A DNA stretch of 64,000 nucleotides from JABDPF01 sp037384065 (GCA_037384065.1 JARROJ010000006.1:8827-72826), one strand, 5' to 3'. Numbered from the stretch's first letter, positions 36,492 through 45,211 are shown. Made by a program: numbers and translations. The notes: generated by a model from the letters alone, not told the origin.

Positions 36492-36525
36492 AAAGGCCCC
36501 GGCGAGAATGGTCGCCGGGGCCTTT
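36492..36525. terminator. Bidirectional intrinsic terminator
   Basis: AAAGGCCCCGGCGA and TCGCCGGGGCCTTT form a perfect 14-base stem with a 6-base loop. T-rich sequence on both sides lets it serve both the glycosylation operon on the plus strand and the convergent IPTL-CTERM gene on the minus strand. Confidence 0.85.
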
Positions 36526-36544
36526 CGATTTGCTTATTTCGTGC

Positions 36545-37318
36545 TTATTTGCGTCGATACAGGCCGAACAGCCCGATCGCCCCCATCAGACTGACCAGCA
36601 GTGGAATGCCGATCGCGCCGAGCGTCGGCACCGGCTGAACGGGCGCCGCCGCGACGGTCGTGGTCGTCGCTGCAGCGGTGGTCGACGTGGTCGAAGCCGA
36701 CGTCGTCGACGTGGTCGAAGCCGACGTCGTCGTAGTGGTGGAAGCGGCGGTCGTCGACGTCGTCGAGGCGACCGTGGTGGTCGTCGTCGAAGTCGTCGTC
36801 GTGGCCTCGCCCACGACGACCGAACCCAGTTCGGTAAAGCTGCCAGTCGGTGCGTAGCCCCAAACGAACTGAACCGTGCCGCCCGTGGCGTCCGCCTTCA
36901 GGCAATTGCGCTCGAACGTCACGGTGACGGTATGGCCGCCCCCCGGAGTCGTCGCACCCGCGAGGCTCGCGTCGTACTGGATCGACGTGACGTTATAGCC
37001 ACCCGAGACCTGCGTCGTTCCGCCGAATACTTTTGTAACCGAACCGGCATCGAACACGCCATTGTCGGGATTCCACGTATTCTCGTCGGTCGGGTATACG
37101 TTACAGCCGCCCCAGATATCACCCTCGTACACGACCGTAAACCATTCCGGAAACGACGCGGGCGCGGAATATCCGCTCATATCGCCGGAGACGGTGAAGG
37201 TCAGGGAGTCGGCGGTCCAGCTGTCGACCGAGAACGTCAGGGCGGCCAGGGCCGAACTGGCCCATAACGAGCAAACGGAAACAGCGATTGCACTCAGCAG
37301 ACGTTTTGATCCGATCAT
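36545..37318 (-). CDS. IPTL-CTERM-type surface protein with Ser/Thr-rich linker
   Basis: 257 residues: signal peptide (about 1-26, ending ALA), a beta-rich domain of about 145 residues with a disulphide candidate pair (GGCNVYP, ERNCLKAD), then about 55 residues that are nearly all Ser, Thr, Ala and Val, encoded by 24-base repeats. The C-terminus is a sorting signal: VPTLGAIGIPLL, a hydrophobic helix, then LYRRK, matching the IPTL/VPTL-CTERM motif recognised by exosortase-like machinery. The start is ATG 37318 after GGGGAGCCTGAA. No sorting enzyme lies in the window. The linker is a plausible O-glycosylation target for the neighbouring operon. Confidence 0.85.
   Translation of the reverse strand: MIGSKRLLSAIAVSVCSLWASSALAALTFSVDSWTADSLTFTVSGDMSGYSAPASFPEWFTVVYEGDIWGGCNVYPTDENTWNPDNGVFDAGSVTKVFGGTTQVSGGYNVTSIQYDASLAGATTPGGGHTVTVTFERNCLKADATGGTVQFVWGYAPTGSFTELGSVVVGEATTTTSTTTTTVASTTSTTAASTTTTTSASTTSTTSASTTSTTAAATTTTVAAAPVQPVPTLGAIGIPLLVSLMGAIGLFGLYRRK
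36681..36776. repeat. 24-base minisatellite in the Ser/Thr linker
   Basis: Two perfect tandem copies (36681-36704 and 36705-36728) of a 24-base unit starting GTCGACGTGGTCGAAGCC, followed by two diverged copies to about 36776. Each unit encodes eight Ser/Thr/Ala residues in the IPTL-CTERM protein, so copy-number change keeps the frame and alters linker length. Confidence 0.85.
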
Positions 37319-37511
37319 TTCAGGCTCCCCAGCGTTGTATTTTTCTGTTTGGTGACCGCGAAGCGGCAGGCGTGAAATCCTGCATTCGCAGCCGCATTCG
37401 TTCAACACAGTATAGAATCGTTCCCTCGCTCGTCAACCCGGACGGGCGATCCGGTCCGGAGCACGGAATGGGTTTCGTGCGGCCGAACGCACCATCGACG
37501 GACGCGCTCCG

Positions 37512-38168
37512 CTAGTGTCCGGCGACCGCGAAATCGCCGACGAAGGGGTTGTTCCGGCGCTCCGCGCCGAAGGTCGACATCGGGCCGTGGCCGGGGATGA
37601 AGCGAACCGCGTCGCCGAGCGGGAACAGGCGGTCGCGAATGCTCGACACCAGGTCCGCCAGGTTGCCGCGCGGGAAATCCGTGCGCCCGATGGAGCCCTG
37701 GAACAGCACGTCACCGACCCAGGCCAGTTGCTCATCGGCGTTGTAGAACACGACGTGGCCCGGCGTGTGCCCGGGGCAGTGGATGACCTGCAGGCCGATT
37801 TCGCCGACGGTGACCGTGTCCCCCTGGACCAGCCAGCGGTCCGGCGTGAACGGCTCGACCGGCGTCATGCCCGCCATCCGGCACCACTCGGGCAACTTGT
37901 CGAGCCAGAAGCCATCGTCCTCGTGCGGACCTTCGATCGGCACCCCCAGGCGCTGACGCAGAACATCCGCCGCGGCGCAGTGGTCGACGTGGGCGTGGGT
38001 CAGGAGAATTTTCTCCACCTGCGCGCCCATCGCTTCGGCCGCACCCAGGATGCGCTCGGCCTCGCCGCCGGGATCGACGATCGCGGCCTTGCCGGTGTCG
38101 GCGCATTTCATGATGGAGCAGTTCTGCTGGAACGGCGTGACCGGCACCACGGTGTACTGGATGGTCAT
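37512..38168 (-). CDS. Metallo-beta-lactamase-fold hydrolase, glyoxalase II-like (YcbL type)
   Basis: 218 residues, cytoplasmic. The metal site is THAHVDHCAAADVL (HxHxDH), with further ligands in VIHCPGHTPGHVVF, WVGDVLFQGSIGRTDFP and FIPGHGPMSTFGAE. The short length and GSIGRTDFP motif place it with YcbL-type hydroxyacylglutathione hydrolases, which hydrolyse S-lactoylglutathione or similar thioesters in aldehyde detoxification. Start ATG 38168 (MTIQYTVVPV) matches the family; upstream codons do not. It ends a same-strand run of five genes, but gaps of 80-190 bases make one long operon uncertain. Confidence 0.9.
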   Translation of the reverse strand: MTIQYTVVPVTPFQQNCSIMKCADTGKAAIVDPGGEAERILGAAEAMGAQVEKILLTHAHVDHCAAADVLRQRLGVPIEGPHEDDGFWLDKLPEWCRMAGMTPVEPFTPDRWLVQGDTVTVGEIGLQVIHCPGHTPGHVVFYNADEQLAWVGDVLFQGSIGRTDFPRGNLADLVSSIRDRLFPLGDAVRFIPGHGPMSTFGAERRNNPFVGDFAVAGH

Positions 38169-38250
38169 CTCGGCATCTGCAATAGCGGTTGATTCGGATC
38201 GCGAGAATAGCACAGCGCCGGGCCGGATTCGGCCCCTTGCCGCCGGCGGG

Positions 38251-39720
38251 CTAGAACCGTGCCGGGATCAGCCGGGCGCGCGGCGGCGGCGCGAGACGCG
38301 CGCTTTCGATCAGGCCCGGAACCGCCTCGGGGCCGTCGGCCAAAACCACCAGGTCGACGGACAGGCCCCGCCGCCCGGCAGGCTTGCGCAGTTCCGGCGG
38401 CAACGCGTAGGCGAGGCCGTGCACGCCCAGCGGGGCCAGCGCGACCGCTGCGGGGTCGCGTTCCGATGTGCGCATGATCTTCGACTTGTGCCGCAGGCGG
38501 CCGCGCGCATCGTAAACCCGGAACTGCACGCGCAGGTTCTTGTGCGGCAGCGCCCGGTCGACGGCCCAGGCGCTGATGATCCCGTCGGGCGTGACGCCGG
38601 TGATCGCGGCTGCGTAACCCGGCGGCGGCCGGCGCGGGTCCGCTTCGGTCTCGTCCCAGGCCATGTTGGGGTACGCGCTCCGGCCCTGTTTGATCGCGGC
38701 GCCGATCTCGAGCACCGCCGCGACGAACGCCGAACCGCGGTCGTTGACGCCGTCGTCGTAAAGGCCGGGGAAACGATCCAGGCCGAGGCCCGGCACCTCG
38801 CCGTCCGCCTCGAACGACCAGATGAACGGCACGAAGGCGATGAAGCGCGGCTCCGACAGGGCGATCTCGTAGTGGTGCCGCAGGCGGGCGAGCAGCACGT
38901 CCGGCCAGTCGGCGCGCTGCAGGACCTCGTTGCGGGCCCAGGTTTCCGGGACGGCGATCAGGCGCTGTTCGGCGTGCATGTGCGCCAGCAGGCGGCGGTA
39001 ATGATCGACAAAGCTGCGGTCCTCGTCACACCCGCCAAACAGGCTCTCGTAACAATTGAACCCGACCCAGTCGTAGTTCTCGGGAATGCTGAAGAAGCGG
39101 TGGTACAGATCGTAACCGGACAGGATCACGCCAATCGGCTTTTCCGGGAACACCAGCCGGACCCAGTCGTTGACGTACACCAGGTCGCGATGGACATCGT
39201 CGTACACTTCGCCCGTCACGTACTGTTCGATGAAGGTAGGGTCGCGGTAGCGGACGAACTCGCGAAACGGCTCGTCCTTCGGATAGATCATCGCGACCGT
39301 GTCCAGCAACCCCTCGACCTCGATCCGCGCCCGCAGATCGACCAGCAGTTCCTCGAGCTCCTGCTCGGGCCGCGGGATGCCGCGCCGGTCCAGGAACAGG
39401 AACGGCTCGATGCTGAGGACGGCCTGGACACCGGCGTCCCGGGCCTCGCGCAGTCGATCGACCAGGTCCGGAATGGCCGCCGCCGGGTCGCGCGCCGAAC
39501 CCAGGTGAATCCAGGTCAGGTTGCCGAACGGCGCCAGCTCCCGGGTGAAGTTCCAGTGCCCCATGGCGCTGGCGTAGAAGCCGAAATACTGCAAATGCCC
39601 CCGGTCCGGCGGCGCCACCGCCACCGGGTCGGTGTTGGTCCGCGCCGGGCGCACATCGCCCGCGCCCCAGGCGGGCGCAGCGGCGCAGAGCGCGAACAGA
39701 AGCAGCAATAATCGGTTCAT
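38251..39720 (-). CDS. Secreted TIM-barrel-like protein of unknown function
   Basis: 489 residues with a signal peptide (1-19, ending AWG). The next 300 residues look like a glycoside-hydrolase-type barrel: FGFYASAMGHWNFTRELAPF, AVLSIEPFLFLDRRGIP, MIYPKDEPF, YDWVGFNCYESLFGGCD and AVPETWARNE contain acidic residues at strand ends, where such enzymes place catalytic groups. A C-terminal beta-domain of about 110 residues follows. I do not recognise the family. The context (RidA and GMC genes upstream) gives no firm clue. Confidence 0.65.
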   Translation of the reverse strand: MNRLLLLLFALCAAAPAWGAGDVRPARTNTDPVAVAPPDRGHLQYFGFYASAMGHWNFTRELAPFGNLTWIHLGSARDPAAAIPDLVDRLREARDAGVQAVLSIEPFLFLDRRGIPRPEQELEELLVDLRARIEVEGLLDTVAMIYPKDEPFREFVRYRDPTFIEQYVTGEVYDDVHRDLVYVNDWVRLVFPEKPIGVILSGYDLYHRFFSIPENYDWVGFNCYESLFGGCDEDRSFVDHYRRLLAHMHAEQRLIAVPETWARNEVLQRADWPDVLLARLRHHYEIALSEPRFIAFVPFIWSFEADGEVPGLGLDRFPGLYDDGVNDRGSAFVAAVLEIGAAIKQGRSAYPNMAWDETEADPRRPPPGYAAAITGVTPDGIISAWAVDRALPHKNLRVQFRVYDARGRLRHKSKIMRTSERDPAAVALAPLGVHGLAYALPPELRKPAGRRGLSVDLVVLADGPEAVPGLIESARLAPPPRARLIPARF

Positions 39721-39882
39721 CGAGCGATCCCGGTAAAAAAGTTTGCCAGGCTCGATGCTAGCGGCTGCCCCGACGCCCGGCTTGACCGCAGCGGCCCATC
39801 ACTTGACCGCCCGGTGCCGAACCTGTCGGACCGCGTCCGCGTTCGAAAATTCAGCCGACCGGATTCGGCCGGCCGATGGCAC

Positions 39883-40329
39883 TCAATCGCTCACGGTGGC
39901 CAGGCACTCGATCTCCACCCGCGCGCCCAGCGCCAGTCCGCTGCTGCCCAGCGCGCTGCGGGCCGGCGGATCGACCGGGAAGTACTCGACGTAGACCTCG
40001 TTCATCGCGGCCCATTCGGCGATATCGGCCAGGAACACGGTGCACTTGACGACTTCGCCCAGCGACGAGCCGTGCTTTTCGAGGCTGGCCTTGATGTTCT
40101 CCAGCGTCTGGCGGGTTTCGCCGGCGATGCCGCCTGCGGCGAGGTTCCGGGTTCCCGGAACGTTGCCGATCTTGCCGGACAGGTACAGCATGTGGTCCAC
40201 GCGGACCGCGTCCGAGAACGGCAATGTCATGTCGGGGTTGGCGCTGTAGTGTTCGACATCGGGTCCGGCCGCGCTCACGGCGGCGGGAAACGCGGCGCAC
40301 AGCGCCAGTACGATGCAAGCGGGTCTCAT
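39883..40329 (-). CDS. Exported RidA/YjgF-family protein
   Basis: 148 residues: a signal peptide (about 1-20, ending VSA) before a full RidA domain with DAVRVDHMLYLSGKIGNVPG, TLENIKASLEKHGSSLGEVV and ARSALGSSGLALGARVEIEC; the conserved arginine of RSALG is present. Cytoplasmic RidA proteins deaminate reactive enamines or imines. An exported form is a separate subgroup with unknown substrate. GGAGAATCC precedes ATG 40329. The gene follows the GMC oxidoreductase by 70 bases on the same strand and may deal with an imine it produces. Confidence 0.85.
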   Translation of the reverse strand: MRPACIVLALCAAFPAAVSAAGPDVEHYSANPDMTLPFSDAVRVDHMLYLSGKIGNVPGTRNLAAGGIAGETRQTLENIKASLEKHGSSLGEVVKCTVFLADIAEWAAMNEVYVEYFPVDPPARSALGSSGLALGARVEIECLATVSD

Positions 40330-40399
40330 TTGGATTCTCCCAGGCAAAGTTGAAGGATCGGGGCCGCGCGCCGGGGTTCCTGACGCGCGACCGCAAGGC

Positions 40400-42076
40400 T
40401 CAGATCGCCCCGCGACGGGCGAACCCGGCGATGTGCTCCGCCGCGCGGAACGCCAGCGCCTGGATCGTCATCGTCGGCTGGCCGCGACCCGAGGTCACGA
40501 GGCTGGAGCCGTCGCAGATGAACAGGTTCGGCACGTCGTGGGCGCGATGGTAGCGATCGACGACGGACGCCGCCGGGTCGTCGCCCATGCGGCAGGTGCC
40601 CAGCAGGTGGGCCAGAACGGTCTCCGGCACGATCGGCTCGCGCCAGACCCGGCGCGCCCCCGCCGCCTCGGCGATCTCCACGGACCGGTCCTGCAGAAAG
40701 GCCATCATCGCCAGGTCGTCGGCGTGATCGTGGTAGGTCATGCGCATGGCGGGACGGCCGATACGGTCCTTGAGTTCGGGGTCCAGCGTGATGTTGTTGG
40801 ATTCAACCGCCAGCGACGTGGTGCTGGCGAGCAGGCTCATGCGACGCGTGAAATCATGCCGCAACAGGTCCTTGTGCGCCTTGCCCCAGCGTGGCGCATC
40901 GGGCGGCAGGCCGTTCTCGGCAAACATGAGGGGCGAACCCTGGATGAACGCGCGGGCATCGATGCCGCCGCCGCCATAGAATCCGCGCCGCGGATCGTTC
41001 TCGTAGAAATCGTGCACGATGCGGGTCACCTGAACGCTCTTGTGTTCGTTGAGCGGTTCGTCGAACACCGCGTGCACCAGTGAGTGACCGTTGGCCATCA
41101 GGTACTTGCCGACCAGGCCCGAGCCGTTGGCCAGGCCGTCGGGGTGGCGTGAGGATTCCGACATCAGCAACAGGCGCGGCGTTTCGCCGCCGTTGGCGGC
41201 CACGATGACCGCCTTCGCCTTCTGCGCCTGCTGGCGTCCCTGCGCGTCGACGTAGGCCACCTCGGTGACCCGGCCGGCCGCATTGGTGTCGATCCGGAAC
41301 ACGGTCGACAGGGGCCGGATTTCGCAGCGACCCGTCGCCTCGGCCAGCGGAATCATCGCCGCGAGCGTGGAGGACTTGGCGTTGGCTTCGCAACCGAAAC
41401 CCATGCAGAAGCCGCAATGGACGCAGGCCGGACGGTTGTTGTGGGGCTGCGACAGGATCGCCATCGGGGCGGGTTGCGCGTGCAGGCCGATTGCCCTCGC
41501 CCCTTTTTCGAGCAACACGCCGGACGACTTCACCGGCAGCGGCGGCACCGGGTAGGGCCGCGAGCGTGGCGGATCGAACGGACCCGGTGCACCGGAAACC
41601 CCGATCTCCCAATCCACCTTCGTGTAATAGGGCTCGAGTTCCTCGTAACGGATCGGCCAGTCGGCGAAGCCGGTGCCGCCGATCGGGCCCAGCAGGCTGC
41701 GTTCCTGGAAGTCGACCGGCCGCATGCGCCAGTAATTGGCCGTGAAATGAACGCTGCTGCCGCCCACGCCGCGCGCATACAGGGCCGGCGGCGGCCCGCT
41801 GTCGGCCACCCGGGCGGTCTCGCCCGCGGTATGCCGAAAGGTCTGGGGGTCGCTCCACAAAGGGTGGCGCATCATCTCGCCCTGGAACAGGACCTTGATC
41901 TCGTCGTGGCTGAAATCGCCGGCGGTCCGGTACGGCCCCTGCTCGAGGACGACCACGTCGAAACCGGCCGTCGCGAGTTCTTTGGCCAGGATGCCGCCGG
42001 CCGCGCCGGACCCGATGATGACGAAATCGACGTCCTTGCGGGTATCGAAACGGACGGCGGGTTTATCCCTGCTCAT
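40400..42076 (-). CDS. GMC-family FAD-dependent oxidoreductase (sugar/alcohol dehydrogenase, large subunit)
   Basis: 558 residues. FAD-binding motif FVIIGSGAAGGILAKELATA is near 17-36, the GMC signature region GVGGSSVHFTANYWRM near 107-122, and the C-terminal motif SGRGQPTMTIQALAFRAAEH closes the FAD site. AHLLGTCRMGDDPAAS carries a family-conserved segment. Together with the overlapping small-subunit gene this matches membrane-linked gluconate or fructose dehydrogenase complexes. A cytochrome c subunit, usual in such complexes, is absent here. No signal peptide is seen; it would be co-exported with its Tat partner. Start ATG 42076. Confidence 0.88.
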   Translation of the reverse strand: MSRDKPAVRFDTRKDVDFVIIGSGAAGGILAKELATAGFDVVVLEQGPYRTAGDFSHDEIKVLFQGEMMRHPLWSDPQTFRHTAGETARVADSGPPPALYARGVGGSSVHFTANYWRMRPVDFQERSLLGPIGGTGFADWPIRYEELEPYYTKVDWEIGVSGAPGPFDPPRSRPYPVPPLPVKSSGVLLEKGARAIGLHAQPAPMAILSQPHNNRPACVHCGFCMGFGCEANAKSSTLAAMIPLAEATGRCEIRPLSTVFRIDTNAAGRVTEVAYVDAQGRQQAQKAKAVIVAANGGETPRLLLMSESSRHPDGLANGSGLVGKYLMANGHSLVHAVFDEPLNEHKSVQVTRIVHDFYENDPRRGFYGGGGIDARAFIQGSPLMFAENGLPPDAPRWGKAHKDLLRHDFTRRMSLLASTTSLAVESNNITLDPELKDRIGRPAMRMTYHDHADDLAMMAFLQDRSVEIAEAAGARRVWREPIVPETVLAHLLGTCRMGDDPAASVVDRYHRAHDVPNLFICDGSSLVTSGRGQPTMTIQALAFRAAEHIAGFARRGAI

Positions 42077-42662
42077 GATGGTCACTCCCCGCCGCCTCCC
42101 GCGCGTCGTAGTAGCCGAACGGCGGCTGCCAGGCATGCAGGTTTTCGAACCCCAGCAGCGCCCAACCGGCCTTGTCGCGATTGCCGCCCCAGGAGGGCAT
42201 TGCGAACATCCCGCAATGCGTCAGGAAGATCATCAACTGAAAGAATGGCGTCTCGTCGACGGCCTGCAGCAGTTCGGTCTGTTGCGCGAACGACAGATCC
42301 GCGAATCGCGCCGCGCCGCCGGCCCGTTCCGCCGCGCGCCGGTCGAGGTCGCGCAGGCCCGCTTTGAGCATCGGCGCGCTTTCGGCCATGAAGTCGCCAA
42401 GGACCGTGTCGAGGAAATGGACGGCGCCGGCGTCGCTCGCGCCGGGCAGATCGTCGCGCGGAATGATCTGGTCGACGACCGCGGTGAAACCCAGCGCCTC
42501 GGCGTCGGTCATGTGGGCCCAGGCGGCCCCGGCGGCGTGCCGCTCCGCGGCCACCTCCCCCGCGGCGAGCAGCAACGGCGCGTTGAACGCGAGCCATCCG
42601 CCCCCCGCCAGTTTTCCGGTTTCCGCCAGGAAGCGGCGACGACTTTTCGCCCGATCATGCAT
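42063..42662 (-). CDS. Gluconate 2-dehydrogenase subunit 3-family protein, Tat-exported
   Basis: 199 residues with a twin-arginine signal (SRRRFLAETGKLAGGGWLAF). The mature part has the subunit-3 pattern LGFTAVVDQIIPRDDLPGAS and FLTHCGMFAMPSWGGN. In characterised relatives this small subunit carries the folded FAD subunit through the Tat pathway to the periplasm. Its 3' end overlaps the GMC gene by 14 bases, so the pair is translated together. Start ATG 42662 is preceded by AGGAGATCTCC. Confidence 0.88.
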   Translation of the reverse strand: MHDRAKSRRRFLAETGKLAGGGWLAFNAPLLLAAGEVAAERHAAGAAWAHMTDAEALGFTAVVDQIIPRDDLPGASDAGAVHFLDTVLGDFMAESAPMLKAGLRDLDRRAAERAGGAARFADLSFAQQTELLQAVDETPFFQLMIFLTHCGMFAMPSWGGNRDKAGWALLGFENLHAWQPPFGYYDAREAAGSDHHEQG

Positions 42663-42891
42663 GGAGATCTCCTCATCTGTGGTGCCGGACCGATCGTCCG
42701 CTCGGGAACCCCCGGCGGTGCGCGCATCCCGGGCTGTTTCTCGTGCACCCACTATAGCCAAAACCGGGCGATGCGGTACGCCGATGTTGCATCGGCGGGT
42801 ACGGGGACAGCCCGGACGCCGCCGACCGCTGGCCAGCGCCCTGCCGATGCATTATCTTGAATGCGAGACCATCCTCACGGAGCATCCTGCC

Positions 42892-44010
42892 ATGCGCCGA
42901 CGCACCTTCAGCGCCGCCCTGCTTGCCGGCCTCGGCATCGCGGCGACACCCGTTCCGCTTCGCGCCGCCCTAACGCCGAGCCCCCGACCGCTCGACCTCC
43001 TGATTCTCGGCGGCACCGGTTTCCTCGGCCCCGCAACCGTCGACCACGCGCTGGCCCGGGGCCACCGGGTCACGCTGTTCAATCGCGGCAAAACCAACGC
43101 CGACCTGTTTCCGCAACTCGAGACCATCATCGGCGACCGCGACCCGGACGTCGGCGCCGGCCTGGACGGCCTCGCCGGGCGGCAGTGGGACGCCGTGATC
43201 GACAACTCCGGTTACCTGCCGCGAACCGTCGCCGCATCCAGTCGCCTGCTCGCGCCCAACGTCGGCCAGTACCTGTTCGTGTCGACGATCTGCCAGTACG
43301 ACAACTGGCTGGAAGGGCCGCCGGGTGGGACCGAGGACCGCCCGCGCGCAACGCTGGAGGACCCCGCGAGCGAGGACATCACCGCCCACTACTGTGAATT
43401 GAAGGCCTACTGCGAACGCGCGGCGGAAGCGGCGCTGCCGGGCCGCGTCACGCACATGCGTCCGGGCCTGATCGTCGGGCCGCGCGACCGCAGCGACCGC
43501 TTCACGTACTGGCCCGTGCGGATGGCGCGCGGCGGCGAGGTGCTGGCGCCCGGCAAACCGTCCGACCGGACCCAGTACATCGACGTGCGCGACCTGGCGG
43601 CGTTCATGGTGCACTGCGTCGAACGCGGGCTGACCGGCCCCTTCAACGCGGTTCGCATGCCGCTGCCGTTCGGCGAATTCCTGCGCGGTTGCCGGGAGGC
43701 GATCAATCCCGACGCCGCGCTGACCTGGGTGCCGTCCGATTTCCTGGCCGGTCAGGACGTTCGACCCTGGCGGGACCTGCATCTCTGGGTGGACGCCGAC
43801 GGCCCGCAGGCCGGGTCACTTGCGTGGTCGTCGCAGAAAGCGATCGATGCCGGGCTCACGTTCCGCCCGCTGGCGGCGACCGCCCGCGATACCCTCGCCT
43901 GGTTCCGCACGCTGCCGGCCGAACGCCAGGCGGTGCTGCGCGCCGGGCTCGACGCCGAGCGCGAGGCCGCGGTGCTGGCGGCCTGGCAGGCACACCAATC
44001 CGTCACCTGA
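42892..44010 (+). CDS. NAD-dependent epimerase/dehydratase-like protein with Tat-like signal
   Basis: 372 residues. The N-terminus MRRRTFSAALLAGLGIAATP looks like a twin-arginine signal peptide and is followed by a Rossmann fold with LLILGGTGFLGPATVDHALA and RVTLFNRGKTN, an extended-SDR layout. The usual catalytic YxxxK may correspond to HYCELKAYCERA (Y at about 169). Members of this subgroup are annotated as epimerases but their reactions are not known. Tat export would let the protein leave the cell folded with its dinucleotide bound. The start is ATG 42892 with ACGGAG upstream; ATG 42847 is a weaker option. Confidence 0.78.
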   Translation: MRRRTFSAALLAGLGIAATPVPLRAALTPSPRPLDLLILGGTGFLGPATVDHALARGHRVTLFNRGKTNADLFPQLETIIGDRDPDVGAGLDGLAGRQWDAVIDNSGYLPRTVAASSRLLAPNVGQYLFVSTICQYDNWLEGPPGGTEDRPRATLEDPASEDITAHYCELKAYCERAAEAALPGRVTHMRPGLIVGPRDRSDRFTYWPVRMARGGEVLAPGKPSDRTQYIDVRDLAAFMVHCVERGLTGPFNAVRMPLPFGEFLRGCREAINPDAALTWVPSDFLAGQDVRPWRDLHLWVDADGPQAGSLAWSSQKAIDAGLTFRPLAATARDTLAWFRTLPAERQAVLRAGLDAEREAAVLAAWQAHQSVT

Positions 44011-44026
44011 GCTGAAAATTACCGTC

Positions 44027-44722
44027 ATGTATACCCTCTATATCGGCAACAAGAACTACTCCTCGTGGTCACTGCGCCCGTGGGTGCTGATGCAGGCCCT
44101 GGGCATCGCATTCGAGGAGCGCCTGGTCCCGTTCGAGGAAGGCGCCAACTGGAAACGCTTCCGGGATTTCTCGCAGAGCGGCCTGGTGCCCTGCCTGCAC
44201 GACGGCGATACCGTCGTCTGGGATTCGCTGGCGATCACGGAGTACCTGGCCGAGGCGCACCCGGGCGTCTGGCCGGCCGACCGCGAAGCCCGCGCCTGGG
44301 CCCGCAGCGTCGTCTGCGAGATGCATTCGGGGTTCCTGGCGTTGCGGTCGATCTGCCCGATGAACTGCGGCATCCGCGCCGAACTCGACCGGATTCCAAA
44401 GGCGCTGCGGCGCGATTTGCACCGCATCGACGAGATCTGGACCGAGGGCCAGCTGCAGCACGGCGGCCCGTTCCTGGCCGGCCGGGCGTTCAGCGCGGTC
44501 GACGCGTTCTACGCCCCCGTCGCCTTCCGGATGCAGAGTTACGGGCTGAAACTCGGCGCGCGCGCCACGGCGTACGCAGGACACCTGCTGGAGCAGTCGG
44601 CCATGCGCGACTGGTACGCCGCGGCGCTGGCCGAACCCTGGCGCGAGGCGCACCACGAGGCCGAGATCACCGAACACGGTCGAATCGTCGACGACCTGCG
44701 GCAGCCCGCGCCGGGCCCATGA
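44027..44722 (+). CDS. Glutathione S-transferase
   Basis: 231 residues: thioredoxin-like N domain (YTLYIGNKNYSSWSLRPWVL, with Ser residues where the glutathione-activating side chain lies; SGLVPCLHDGDTVVWDSLAI for glutathione binding) and an all-helical C domain from about 85. It most resembles bacterial maleylacetoacetate-isomerase/YfcF-like GSTs. The ATG lies 16 bases after the epimerase stop, and its TGA overlaps the YbaK start by 4 bases, giving a coupled pair. Cytoplasmic conjugation or isomerisation; substrate unknown. Confidence 0.9.
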   Translation: MYTLYIGNKNYSSWSLRPWVLMQALGIAFEERLVPFEEGANWKRFRDFSQSGLVPCLHDGDTVVWDSLAITEYLAEAHPGVWPADREARAWARSVVCEMHSGFLALRSICPMNCGIRAELDRIPKALRRDLHRIDEIWTEGQLQHGGPFLAGRAFSAVDAFYAPVAFRMQSYGLKLGARATAYAGHLLEQSAMRDWYAAALAEPWREAHHEAEITEHGRIVDDLRQPAPGP

Positions 44723-45186
44723 CCCCGGCGGTCGAACTGCTGCGCGCCCGCGGCGTCGCGCACGCCCTGCACGAGTACGAACACGACCCCGCCGCGCCGT
44801 CCTATGGCCTCGAAGCGGCCGAAAAAATCGGCATGCATCCCGACCGCGTGTTCAAGACCCTGGTGGTGCGCCTGGACCATCGGCGACTGGCGGTCGCGGT
44901 CGTGCCGGTATCCGGCCCCCTCAACCTGAAGCGAATGGCGAAGGCCTGCGCGGCGCGCAAGGCCGCGATGGCCGCGACGGAGGACGTTCAGCGCGCCACC
45001 GGCTACGTACCCGGCGGCGTCAGTCCGCTCGGCCAGAAACGGCCGTTGCCGACGGTGATCGACGCGACGGCCGCCGGTTACGAAACCGTGTGCGTCAGCG
45101 GCGGGCGCCGCGGCCTCGACGTCGAACTGTCACCCGGCGATCTGCGTGATCTGCTCGACGCCGAGTTCGCGGACATCCGCGGCTGA
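44719..45186 (+). CDS. ybaK: Cys-tRNA(Pro)/aminoacyl-tRNA deacylase, YbaK family
   Basis: 155 residues matching YbaK/EbsC trans-editing enzymes that clear mischarged Cys-tRNA(Pro). Recognisable blocks are DPAAPSYGLEAAEKIGMHPD, RVFKTLVVRL (with the family lysine), KACAARKAAMA, TGYVPGGVSPLGQKRPLPTV and VCVSGGRRGLDVELSPGDL. The ATG overlaps the GST stop (ATGA). The length is typical of the family. Confidence 0.94.
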   Translation: MTPAVELLRARGVAHALHEYEHDPAAPSYGLEAAEKIGMHPDRVFKTLVVRLDHRRLAVAVVPVSGPLNLKRMAKACAARKAAMAATEDVQRATGYVPGGVSPLGQKRPLPTVIDATAAGYETVCVSGGRRGLDVELSPGDLRDLLDAEFADIRG

Positions 45187-45211
45187 CGGCCCGGGCCCGC
45201 ACGGCGCGGTC

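Noticed and set aside
36660..36800. Direct repeats suggestive of a CRISPR array
   Set aside because: The repeats are contiguous 24-base tandem units without spacers and lie inside a coding frame encoding a Ser/Thr linker.
38189..38202. TTGATTCGGATCGC, a possible FNR box before the glyoxalase II-like gene
   Set aside because: The right half has two mismatches and the site is only about 27 bases from the start codon, too close for class II activation of that gene.
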